From: Camillea tinctor
Lineage: Eukaryota > Ascomycota > Sordariomycetes > Xylariales > Xylariaceae
NCBI GenBank assembly: GCA_022578605.1
Contig: MU394142.1
Coordinates: 1 to 64,000 of the forward strand
Length of the DNA: 64,000 nucleotides
Direction of reading: 5' to 3'
Shown: positions 32,760 through 44,529 of the stretch, in pieces
Numbering within the stretch: position 1 is the stretch's first letter
Layout: every line of letters starts with the position of its first letter
The notes under the pieces: generated by a model
Told to the model about the DNA's origin: nothing
The model's input: only the letters and a program-made list of their open reading frames with translations
Database searches by the model: none
Program-made: the position numbers and the translations under genes

Positions 32760-35277
32760 ATGGCCCTCGAGGCACCTTTGAGATCGTCTACTGGAAATAT
32801 AATGTCTTCATTCTCGCCTCATTCAGACATTCCTATCTCCTCACCCGAGTCTCCCTCACCCGCCTTGCGACCTCAGTTCCGTCCGGTGTATGTATTCTAC
32901 ATAACCACCATCCTGTCCCGTATCTCATATCACATTGTTAACGTGAACACGTTCAGCTCCACCAGCGCTATAGAGTCAGCTACACTCCGGCCATCCTCAG
33001 CCGCTGCAGCGCGCCCATCATCCCTCCACAACCAATTGATGAGCCCTAGCGATATAGTCGGTCCTTCTCCTGTCACCTCCGTCGGCACCGAGGTCACAGA
33101 AATCGATGACGATATATTCGACGAAGCTCAGTCGCAATCCGCTGCCAATCGGGAGCCCGAGCCCCAGGTTAGTATCCCTGGCAGAAGGAGAACATAGAGA
33201 TGTATGCGCGACTAACTTTGCATAGTTGTTGATGCTGAGGACCAATATACCGGATCACTTGCGCCAGACTCCGAACGAGGAAGCGGTTTCTGTCATACAT
33301 GCTCCAGAGAGCTTCCAAAGCTGGGTCAGTAAGATAGTCGATCTTAAATCACACCCCTGCTCATTTGTATACGACTATAGGCTTCTTCCGATACCCCATC
33401 CAGGAGATCTGAATCAACGCAAAGGACGTCGCCGAAATCACCACCTAGGCTAAAAGATACAACTACGTCTTCACCTCCTAGCAACACTGCAAAGGTATCT
33501 CTGCTGCATAAGGAGATTGTCGTAATAGTGATACTAACCATTTCCTAGGTCAAATCCCCCGCCCTGCCAACGCCGCCCCCGTTAGCCACGGACATCAAGC
33601 CTGTTAGGTATAGCGTTGATAGCGCAACGCCCAGGGCGCAGAACCTACAAGAAGTCCAAAGCATGTTGAGTGATTCCTCAAGGATACGCTCCAGTAGTAC
33701 TAGTAGCCTCGAATGTTAGTGCCATTGTTAAGACATTCCTATTTCGTGACTAACAGTCAAATAGTAATTCCCGAGTCGAGGGAAACAGAGACGGATGCCG
33801 ACCCTGATTTTGCAAGCTATGATGACGACGACGACTATGTTACGCCTGTACGGGAGGAAGTAACAGAGGATGTAGAGATTAAATCACTAAAGGCGGCACT
33901 GCAAGAATGCTGGACTCTGTGCAATACATTGGCTAACCTGAGCACGCACCACCGGGAAAGGGTTTTCAGCACCTCGGGCACTCCTGATGGCCACGAGAGG
34001 GCATGGAAATGCTGCTGGAAATTATGCCAACGGCTTTACCAAAGTCGTGATGAAGCCAACGGATCTTTCAACGTCCGCGTTAATCTAGAACTTTGCCGAG
34101 ACTTTTGCCAGGCGCTCTTTGATATACGCTCGCGAAAGGATGAGATTGCCGACTCCGTCCTACGTGTAAGCTTCGAGCTCAATAACCAGTGAGTTACAAA
34201 TACCAGTTATCTTTAGGAGGTGTACCGCTAACGCCTTCTAGCTTATATAGTGCTCAGGACAATCGGAACTTGCCAGAGGAATTCCGGGAGAGGACCCTAG
34301 ATTTCTATATCACCCTATGTCATAGACTGATGAAGCAGCGCAGCGAATTAGCTGAAGAAACTAACTCGCTCCTACGCGCTTGTTGGTCTCTTGCCGAAAT
34401 GCTATTCAGCTTAGGACAGAACAAGAGGGTCGGAAAGGCCCCAGACGAAGAGCTTCTAGGCTCGGCCGTGCAGGCCTGCTGGGAGCTTTGCGATATCTTT
34501 AGGGAGGGATGGACACAGATTCGACCTGAGAGGGGTACACCAAGGCCAAGTCAAGTCAACTTCTTCGGGCACAACCGAGACAGCGAGGCGGATGGTCGAG
34601 CAAGCAGGCAATCAAATCGCTCCAAGCGTGACAGTTTGAAGAGAGAATCTGGAGATAAACCACGGAAAATACCACCAGTACCAGAAACTCCGGTAACAGA
34701 ATTCGAGGACACACCAGTCTCTCCAGATAGCCAGTCCCCGCACGTACCGAATATCCTGGTTCTTGGAACCGATAGTCAACGGGGTGGGCGCTGGTCGAGC
34801 AGCGCTTCCAACCTATCCGGTTATTCACAGAGTAGCCAGAAGACATCTAGCACAGCGACGACAGCAACAACGGCAGAGGATGTCAACATCACGCGTGTAA
34901 AGGCGCTCATTCTCAAAGCAGCGATGAACGTAGGGTTTTCGCGCGGTAGCGCATCATCCGACGGTCACGGAAACAACGCTACCGCAGCATCGCTACAGGC
35001 GTTTGTGAAGTCGCTTCCTACGGGGTCCTTTGGCTCGTTGCCTGCGCACACATCATTACTACAGAGCTATAAGAACCTTGTATCAGCGGACTCATCTTTC
35101 CGGCAGTCACTGCCGCCACGCGGGAAACGTGTGCTCGCTACCGACGTGGCTAAGGGTGTTACTTGGATGATGATGCGGTCTAGCCAGTATGGCTTCCTCC
35201 GCGAACTTTTCAAACTCGTCTTCGGCTTCCACGTGGAAGAGGCCGAAGCCCGCAAGAACGTAAGCATTGCAGTGTGA
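32760..35277 (+). CDS. Conserved fungal protein (tentatively DUF7624), seven exons
   Basis: Function unknown. Exons are 32760-32887, 32957-33167, 33226-33324, 33381-33494, 33549-33714, 33765-34188 and 34242-35277, giving 725 residues; every junction keeps phase and uses GT...AG (GTATGT, GTTAGT, GTCAGT, GTATCT, GTTAGT, GTGAGT). The first ~260 residues are Ser/Pro-rich and disordered. Residues ~265-485 form a helical, Cys/Trp-rich core with repeated patterns (LQECWTLCNTL, AWKCCWKLCQRLY, LELCRDFCQALFD, LRACWSLAEML, VQACWELCDIF), suggesting helical repeats. A second disordered stretch follows, then a conserved C-terminus (WMMMRSSQYGFLRELF). The DUF number is from memory and unverified. The conserved core looks purely fungal. 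Confidence 0.85.
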
Positions 35278-38200
35278 AGTGGGGATGCAGACGATGAGAG
35301 AATACATCCATGAGAAAGTATGAAACGAAACAATAATTTTCTTTTTGGGGAGGAAATTAAGCAAACGAAACGCTTCTTTGCGTACGCTACGACGTCCAAC
35401 GATTTGATCTGCGATATGATAGATGGCGAGCCCAACTGATGATGTTGATAGAGAAGGAGGGCTTCACAGCTATCAATGAGAGAGGGTTGGTGCGGAAAAA
35501 GAAGGTGAAAAATGAAAGAAAATCGTACGATCCTCTCCCAACCTTTTTGGATGGATGGATTTTGATAGATGAATGGAACGGTGGTTGGTTGGTTCGTTGG
35601 TGGATTTATATGATCCGATATCAACTTTCACGTTGCCGCTTGCGTTTGAACCCCTATTGTTTTTGGTTTTTAATTTGTTTTTGATTTTGATTTTTTTCTC
35701 TAGCATTCACAAACACTAAAAAAGATACCCCCAAACCTATATACCTTATAACCTATAACCTATATATATCTTGTCCCCTTTACGCTTATTTACGAAATGA
35801 ATTTATGACCGGCGCTTACTGGAGAGGGTTTTTTCTTTTTTTCTAATGAAAGCAGATGGATGGGGTGGATAGATGATATATAAGTTGTCTAGGTTACTTG
35901 CCTACCTACTACTATTTGAAGAAATGTTTATTTATATTTCTGCCAGGGTTGTGTTTTCTGTGGTAATATGTATTGATGTAAGGGGGGAGGATATGTGAAC
36001 GCATAACTGATGAACTGGTCTTTACTAAACTGTATAGTGAGAACTGCTAAAGGTCAAGACTGGGGAGGGTTAGATACAGAGTTGTGACTTTAGCCTGAAG
36101 TTATTGTATAATAATCTATATTGGTTGGTATATCGTGGGTTGGATGGGATCAGATGGAATAGCTGATGAAGAGAAAGAAAAACACGGCATCCGAGGAGGA
36201 AGGCGACTTTGTCACGCTTCGCCTAACGGTACCGGGGTTACCATAAATACAATTATCACAGCCCTCACGATTTTGGAAGTTCGTCAACATCGAACTCCTC
36301 CCTTTCTTTTGTTTTCTTTCCTACTAAATTCGGGAATGCCCACTCACGGGTATCGCATAGAGAATTTTCTTTCTTTCTTGAGTTTGTCAATCCGGGTTAA
36401 TATCCAGTTCCATTCCGAGTAGCTCACCATGCTGTGTACTCACTAGACTGTGCTCAACAGGCCGAAAGCCGCGTATAACTCCCTGGTTGCTTAACTTAGG
36501 CCTGGGGGTTAGGTGATATCACATTAGGAGTTCAGGAGATGGGGTTGCCGCACTGGATGGAAGGATGGGTGAGTTGGTTACTAGTCCTCTTACTGAGAGA
36601 TAGGGATGGCCATGCCTCTCTGAGATGGCTATGGATGCTCTCGGCGGGTTATATCGTGATTGTGACTCCCTGTGGTATCGGACACGACGCTAGTTAGCGG
36701 GTACGAGAGGAATGGTAACCACTGTGCTAGTCATCGGGACTTTCGACTTTCTCTTCGGCTCGTGGTATCTGCTTGTTCACGTGTCTCGATAGCGGTGGGA
36801 TTTAACCCCCTCCCCCCTTTCTCCTCCTCTTTTGGCCGAGGGAATAAAAATCTAAACTGGACTGTATAATAATGGTTTGTGTCTTGATGGCAGGAACTTT
36901 CTGAGAGCGTTTTGCACAAATCAGTGTTCTTCGTTGTCTTAGTCGTTGGTGTTTTGCGCTCTATGCACCCCCAAGTAGTTGAGAATATGATTATACCGTT
37001 TTGAGGATACTTGAAGGTTATTAAATCCATCCCAATGATGACATATATATATATATCCCTAGATGAGACTTAGTAGACCAATATTTGGTCAGGCTGTGAA
37101 AAAAAAACTTTTTTTCATATGAAAAAGAAAAGGTTCCACGTCCTACAATATCAAACAAGAAGTTGTAAGAAATCATGGATTTCCTGCGGTGTCTTATTTT
37201 ACAAGCTTTCTTGGTATTTAGCTTGTAGGCCTCAGTAGATTGCTTAATACTACCAACTTTGTTTGTTGTCTTAGGTTGTAGTGCAAAAGAACTTTTGACT
37301 CTCTGTGTTGATATTGTTATTATTTTCGACATTGGGCCAATTCCCCTTTTTCCTTGCCTAACTTTGATCTATATTACATGTAATATTGCTTCCTTACAAT
37401 AGCTCTTTAAACTACATATAATATATATGTTGGCCATAACATGACCACCATACTTCTACTTCTTCCCCCCTTTTACCTTTCCATTTATCACACAAGTGTA
37501 ATATACTAAAAGTGGTAACTTATCTCTAATAGCCACACACTCGCCACAATGAAGAAATGCACAGACCTAGGTTAGGTAGATTCAGTAAGTTCTAGGAGCT
37601 GGAGTTTCATAAAAAAAATCCTACTAGTGAACAAGCCAAGCCCTTACATCGCACATAAGCCAAAAACAACTCAGCCGTAATCGAAGATCACGCCTTGGCT
37701 ATAGTCTTTGTCTAGCTTCTTATTGGGTCACTTTCCGTCCAGGCAGCTGACATTAGTTACTAGTATATGCTTGGTCCTCCTATTGAACAATTCGGTGATG
37801 AGCCAAGCCTATACAAATACGCATGGAAGGATTATAAGTAACATGATGTGTAACCATCCTTTACGAAGGTGGCTTGCTTGTCTCTAACAGCACTGCAACA
37901 CAGACAGCATGGGTAATGTAGGCACGTACAAACCATGCACAATATTTACGGTGTAAAATCCAAAAGAGCTATTTCGTAGTATCCACAATGAAGACGTGAT
38001 AGTTGAAATATAGCAGAGTGTCGTCCTCAATTCCAATGGATCACTTGTGCGAACATCCCGTTTTTAAAGCGAATCACTACGTCCCTAATTATCGATCTAG
38101 AACATATAAAAACAACATGCACTTATTAGGCTATCTTGTAGACATTGAAATCTGCCAAACTGTCGATCTGACGCAGGATAGGTAAGACGACCCCGTATTC

Positions 38201-38505
38201 ATTGCAACGCAGGGCGCGGAGACCTCAGCTTACATGCAGCGCCGCAGGAATACATATAAGTCTAGCTTGTATTATAAAACCCGCCACATGGAACACAAAT
38301 GAATTCATTCTATCGGGACCTGACTTATACTACTCCTTTACTAGAAAGAGCTTTTCGTGCGTTTTGCCTATCCCCTAATTTTCTTCTCTTTCTCTTCTAT
38401 CTAGATAGAATCATGTCATAAAAAAGGCGTAGTTCATCGCACGTGAAAAACGCCCCCTCCTTTCCCCACCCCCCCTTTTTTTTTGGTCTTGCTCCTTGGC
38501 TCGCT
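35278..38505. other. Intergenic, 3.2 kb, AT-leaning
   Basis: No supported gene. A minus-strand frame at 37021-37332 (103 codons) has mixed Lys/Ser composition and could be a decayed repeat, but no domain was recognised. AT-rich stretches dominate from 37040 to 38000. Confidence 0.45.
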
Positions 38506-39374
38506 ATGACGACAACCACGCTATCTATCCCGACTTCGTGTCTAACTGAGATCTGGATCACCCAGGCTGATACATCGGGGGCCAACACCGGCCTCGTCCT
38601 GGGCAACCCCGACGACCCGGACTGCTGGCCGGGCACCAGATCTCTCTCCACCACCTTCTCGCCGGCCCTCTGCCCCTACGGGTACACGAGCGCGTGCGAT
38701 GCCACTCCTGCGCGGGCCGGCGAGACGGCATGGGCGTGCTGCCCCAGGTAAGTGTTATCCCACACCCATCTACCTACCTATCGACCCTGCATGCTTCCCT
38801 CTCCCCTAGCCTTTTCAAACTCCAAGCTGACCAAAAGCACCACAGCTTCTTCAGCTGCGACGGCGGCGCGTGGTCCTGCCTCTCGGGCCGCACGGAGAGC
38901 TCCACCGTGCCCTACGACGCGACCATGATCGACCGCGTAGGCAACACCATCACGACGACGTTCCTCGGCACCGAGGGCGTCAACGCGCACTCCATCCGCG
39001 TCGCCTTCCAGTCGTCGGACCTGGTCATCGCGGGCGCGACGCCCACCGCCCCCACCACCGCGACCAGCACCCCGACCCCGGGCATCGCGCCCCCGCTGTC
39101 GCCCGGCGCCACGGCGGGCCTGGGTGTGGGTGTTGGGGTGGGCACTTTCGCGCTGCTCTCGCTGGCGGCGTGGACGGCGCTGGGGGTGAGAAGGCGGCGC
39201 ATTAGAGAGAGGGGGAACGCTCAGATCCAGAACGCTCAGATGCACCAGGAGGTGTACCGCGAGGAGATGGATGCCCCGTCCGGATTGCACGAGCTGAATA
39301 CGAAGCCGAAGGCTGCGAGCGAATTGCCTGATAACCAGCTAGTGGGGGGTGAGATACGTAGGCCGGGGTGGTGA
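38506..39374 (+). CDS. Putative single-pass membrane protein with cysteine-containing ectodomain
   Basis: Fungal membrane protein of a common but uncharacterised type. Exons are 38506-38747 and 38846-39374, giving 256 residues; the donor is GTAAGT, with branch GCTGAC and acceptor CCACAG. A second acceptor 9 bases on (TTCAG) would shorten it by three residues in frame. The N-terminal ~150 residues hold paired cysteines (SCLTEIW, DCWPGT, LCPYGYTSAC, WACCP, FFSCDGGAWSC). A Thr/Pro linker follows, then one membrane helix (GATAGLGVGVGVGTFALLSL) with a following RRRR stop-transfer motif and a ~60-residue tail. No ordinary signal peptide is visible before the ectodomain. G/C-ending codons. A (GGGA)4 run begins four bases after the stop. 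Confidence 0.8.
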
Positions 39375-39377
39375 GGA

Positions 39378-39392
39378 GGGAGGGAGGGAGGG
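39378..39392 (+). other. (GGGA)4 potential G-quadruplex in a 3' UTR
   Basis: Four GGG runs with single-A loops begin four bases after the membrane protein's stop codon; more G-runs follow to about 39443. It would be present in the mRNA. Confidence 0.6.
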
Positions 39393-42300
39393 AGGAAGGG
39401 TTTGTAGGTTTTTGGGGAAGGGGAGGGGTGGAGAAGAAGGGGGTTGAGTAATAAAGGGGACTGGGAGGAGAGGAGAGATCGTGTGATGTGGTGTGTAGAT
39501 ACCTAGGGCTCACGTCGCTCTGTGGTATGTTTGGGGTAGGTGGGCTGGGAGAGCAAAATTTGTGGTATGCTATGTCCACCCTCTTGGATGTGTTTAGCTA
39601 TTATGACTGCATTGGAGGACAGGTTTTTAATAAAGGGGCTTGACAACGGATCTTCAAAGCGGGTTCACTTTGGTGGAAAGATTATACCCGGATCGGACAG
39701 TGTACCTTGGAGCATGGAGGAGATCATATTATGTCACAGGTGACTCTTCAAGCAAAATTAATCATAGGCATATGGGAGTGTGTTCTCTTTCTTATATATA
39801 GGCATTCATAGATAATATGGTGGCATAGATATTCTTTTTTTAATTGGTCCCCTTTTTACTGCAATGTTACTTTAGGCTCATGACTTTTTCGTGTGTTGTG
39901 CAACTGTGGCTGCCGCGAACCCCTTAGTTCTGTAGAAGAATATGCCGTTCCAAAGGAGTCATGTTTCCATAAACTTCTGCCTGAAGCCTCGTACCTTTGT
40001 AGCTAACTACTTGGTGGTCATTATGCCTGATTGTCTATCACAATTTTTAAATCCTACTCGAATGATGATAGCTGTCTTAAAGGTCAATATCTGGGATTTC
40101 AAAAATTTTGGACAACAATGAGCCCTATTTACTAGGAAAATCATGATTGTCCATATCACAACCCTCTAGTATAAATATATGAGATGATGTAGTGATTATC
40201 CTAGCCACTAGTTCCACGAGCCCCTGATTTTTTTTGAAGGTAGGGTCAACTATATGTAAGAAATTCTAACTCGGATACAACCTCGGAAAAGGGTGAGGGT
40301 GCGAATCCTAGAATTCACATTTGCTACACTGGATATCTCAGGGGAACATGTAAACAAAGCCAAAGCATGCAGAACTTTCGATTAATAGCACACACATATT
40401 GATACTCGGCAATACATGAAGAACATCAAGCGTTATTCATCACAATACTGATTACTACAATGGCCAAAGCCTATGATATTCATATATCTCATTTGAAATA
40501 AAGCTATGAAACATATTTATGTGATATTATGTCGTCTTTTATCTCTATTCTAAGCAAGCCGTTTTATATATTAACTCAAAATCTCCCATCATAGCCTTCC
40601 ATTACTACGATGATTCGCTTCAGGTTTTCAAACATAAATACCTACTATATCAGTCATATTTACATGGAAGTGATAAAGCCTCCGTTCTTTATTTGAGTTG
40701 TAAATTATAGCATTTTCGGTATCAATAACTAACGCATGCTCTAGCAAGCTCCTGAAATGAATCAGAGCCTCAATCCGTGACTATTGTACCGGTAGACCTT
40801 GTACACAGAGCCCCTATCATGGCTAAAGCCTGACTCGTAAGTTATCTTAACAACCAAGATTATGTCATATCGAAATGCGAAAGCTAGATGGACCAGCCAT
40901 ATGCTCCTCAGGCAAAGTTATGGTTATCGTCGCCATCCGCCACTATTTTGCTGTTAGATTTATACTATATCCAACATTGCTGCCATAGTCCTGATGTTTT
41001 TTGTTTGTTTTGTTGTTTAACATCTGGGGTGGAGTGGCGTGTGCCTCCCTTCTGCAACCTCCCTAGGGATATGGGACGTGGCAAGTTATAAGTGTAGCTA
41101 TCAGTGAGAGTGTCTACATTTATGAAGCCATTTCTCGCCTCGAGGACTCAACATTCTATGATCAGTGGCCACTACCTGCCGGCCCTGCTGATTTGCTGCT
41201 ATATGAGTCCATCAGAGAGAGAGAGAGAGTTATCTGCAGGGTACTCCCCCATTCCTTCCTCAGACTGCACAAATACTCATGTCTTACAAGTACCTAATAT
41301 GGTAAAAGACGGTGAATTGATTCCACACGTTGAGAAGTATACGTACTAGGACACACTGAGCCTATGAAGTCTGGTCTCATGAACTACTTACTAAACGCTG
41401 ATCTTTAGTTATTTAGTTTCCGCCGTCTTAGAATTAAAATATTTAGTGAACTTTTTGACAAGCCACATTACATCTTGGAGCACTAACCCCTTTAAACGTC
41501 CTCCTAACGCAGTGACGTCGTGACCGACGATACGTCAAAGTGAGACCGTATGTTAGGTTTGTTTGCAAAAGCTGTTACAGAGGTATCCACCACCACTCCT
41601 GGTCCTGTCAGACAAGCTTGACAAGCTGATCAATGGCCTCGAAGTGAACAGTAGGTAGATATTGTATCAGGTAGATTACGTAACGATGGTTTCCAACCGG
41701 AATTCATGCATTGGCAATTAAAATGAGTGAAACGTAGAATGCCTGTCAATCTGGACCCCTTCTTCCAGAAAGCTATGGCTGATCCTCTACGTATCGAGCA
41801 CCTGTGACAGATGTACGAACGAAACCCTAGTATAGGGGAGAGAGGTAGAAGGAAGGCGAACATGGTTGCGTGTGTAGATTGTGTAGTTAGATGAGAAGTT
41901 GGCGAGGCGGTATAGATAAGTAATCAACAAGCCCTGTTCTGCGAGGCCTCTAGATCAAGCATTATACGGAGCATTGTACCGAGAACTTGGGAACGTCAAG
42001 TTTCGGGTATACAACTTGCAAGGCCTAAAAGTGGGTAACGGCCATAGGAGGAAACTTGGCTGCTTGGTGGGCTTTCTAGCTCAACTTACGAGGCGTAGGA
42101 TGTTATACAAGACGTCGTTAGAGCTATGACTATCAAAATCCACTGAATAGATACCCTGTGAGATACCTGCTTTGGCTATGTGTGTGCGTGCGTGCGTTCT
42201 GGAAGTTCGTTCGCTTTCTCTCTTAGAATAGTAACTCGATGGGTTCGAGTCTGAGCCTGTACTTTTGCTGATTATACAATGTCACATCGTCTAAGGTGTA

Positions 42301-43598
42301 GAAGCCGATCGTGGCATTTTATTCCCCGCCAGGGCGGTCTCCACCTCCCCTGACCCAGAAGTCGGTAAAGCTGTGGTAAATCGATCGAATTCGGTCTCAG
42401 AAAAGAAAAGAAAAAAAAAAAAAAAGGAAAAATGGGAAAGAAAAGAAAGAATAAAGACTCAAGATTCAGATCTATTACCCGGAAGTGAGACCGGACGGTT
42501 GAGAATATGTAAAACAACCTCCTCCCTACAGCATACCCTTCTACACTATGGGTAGGCTAGTTTCTACAAAACCATAGCGTTGGCTAGCTCATGTGACAAG
42601 CTGCCGATGCCATGACGAGCAGAATTAGTGCACATGTAAGTCAGAGTTACTACTGAAATAGTTCCTATTCAGATCCAGCCAACAACGAAAACTAACTATG
42701 TAACTAATGTGGATGTGCGGCGTGAACTAGGTTTAAATCAGCTGGTTTCAAAGGTGTTGTCGCATTCTAGGCCAAGCCACCTCGTGTCAAACATTAAAAA
42801 ATATATATGCCTTTCTTTTTCACTTGGGACAATTATGTTGAGGCTTATTGGGAGTTGCCGATGTGTTTGTATAGAATATCCCTAATGCGTGATACTGTTC
42901 GAACGTGCATCAATATGCATCTTTCACATACTTATTTCTACCTTGGGTAGGGTATTGTCATATCATATCATGCCATATGTCATGCCTCTCGATGCTGTGC
43001 TGTGCTGTACTATATGTGCTGTGTTGTAATTATATCATTGTATGCCGGGTACGTTGATATTCATCAATACATATATGTATGCACCTAGATAACTGATGTA
43101 TTGATGTTCCTGAGGTCCTGAGTGTTTTATGTAATAATCAGTATATAACAAACATCGGATTCTTTACTTTTCTTCGATAAATACTTTTAGGTTACTGGTA
43201 GGTAGGTTTACGGGTTTACCTAGTGCTAGTTCTAAGTTAATTACAATGGGAACTGTCCCCGGAAGCCGGAAGGGGGTCAATGCGACGCTTATTTATTAGC
43301 GGATGAGGCGGGTTGGAGTAGGGCCAGCTTAGCGGGGGAGTCCAGACACTGGAATGAACATAACCGTTTTATTTTTCTGGCACTACCGTCTAGACTCTCT
43401 TTTCATCCCCACCTTTTTTTACGCCTACACCAACATCAATACTACTTACTTCCAGCCCTCCTATTGCTCTCTTCCCCCCCTCTTTAATCCTTTTTTTCTT
43501 ACCTTTCTTTCTTCGGATTCTCCTCTTATAATCCGTACCAAGTTGCACCCAAGTTTAAGATTTTTCTTCTAGAACATCAATCAGACCAAGTTGCTGCA

Positions 43599-43632
43599 GG
43601 GGGGGAAGAAGAGGGGGGAAAGGGGGGAAGGG
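43599..43632 (+). other. Potential G-quadruplex upstream of the Kelch gene
   Basis: G-runs of 7, 6, 6 and 3 bases separated by 7, 3 and 2 bases. It lies about 900 bp before the Kelch start, in promoter or leader DNA. Confidence 0.6.
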
Positions 43633-44529
43633 ATACACTTTTTTTTTCTTAGGATGTGTTGTTCAAATGTTTCTCTTTCTTTTCACCAACCGTCTTAAAC
43701 TAATAAGTAAACTAATCAATCCACTTCGTAAAATTTATATTTTATTTGTTATTGCATACTTGCTTCTCGCCTTATTTTATTATTTACCGCGGTTTACTGA
43801 AGCAATAACCACATGCACCACGTTTTTTATGTTTATTTTGGTTGTTGTTATTTGTTTTAATTGAATTATATTTCTCGCTCCTGTCGTGGTACCGTTGTAA
43901 AAAACAAAGGTCCGTTCTTTTTCTTTTTTTATACCTTTTCCCTACCCTACACCGTTCAATTGTTCTAACCTTAAGGTTAGTGTTGATTTTAAGAACATCA
44001 TCATCGCCTAACATCAATGTTATCTAGGTTAAGGTTCTTTATCGTCCGTACAACGCTCGCTACTCGTGTTGATACATAATCTTATCTAAAGTAATAAACC
44101 TAAGTTCTGTCTAACCTATCTCGACCTTCCAACCTTAACCCTTAAACTTCAAACTTCGACCTTGACACTCAACTTCGACTTTGATCTTTACCACACAATT
44201 GAAAAAGCCTCCCATTACCAACACCAACACCGCCATCAACTTCCGCCCCCTTCCCTCATACCCCTCCCCTCCCCTTGCTTCTGAGCTTGTCAGGGTCTCT
44301 ATGTTTCTTTTTACTAGCCCAAGAGACTAGGCTTGGGTAGCTTTCAACAACTGACTCGTCACATTCGTACCTTAGAGGCTACCGTCCCGCATTCTCGTTT
44401 TCAGCCCTTCCCGCTCTGCGCTCGTCCCGTTAATGTTGTGAGGAGAGAAGAAGGAAAGAGGAAAAGAAAAAAGAAAAGAAAAAAAAAGGAGGGAAATGCG
44501 ATCTGAGTCCCTGGTCTGCTAGTATCATC

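Larger units (their letters stand above)
39375..44529. other. Intergenic, 5.2 kb
   Basis: No supported gene. It is AT-leaning from 39800 to 41000. A G-run cluster stands at 43599-43632, and the 44,000-44,529 stretch looks like a long CT-rich leader of the Kelch gene. Confidence 0.5.

Noticed and set aside
37021..37332. 103-codon minus-strand frame, thought possibly a decayed transposase
   Set aside because: AT-rich and Lys/Ser-heavy, but no transposase motif could be named; left as unassigned.
42240..42262. GGGTTCGAGTCT resembling a tRNA B box (similar strings at 20990, 53570 and 55880)
   Set aside because: No pairing T-stem, A box or acceptor stem could be formed around any of them.
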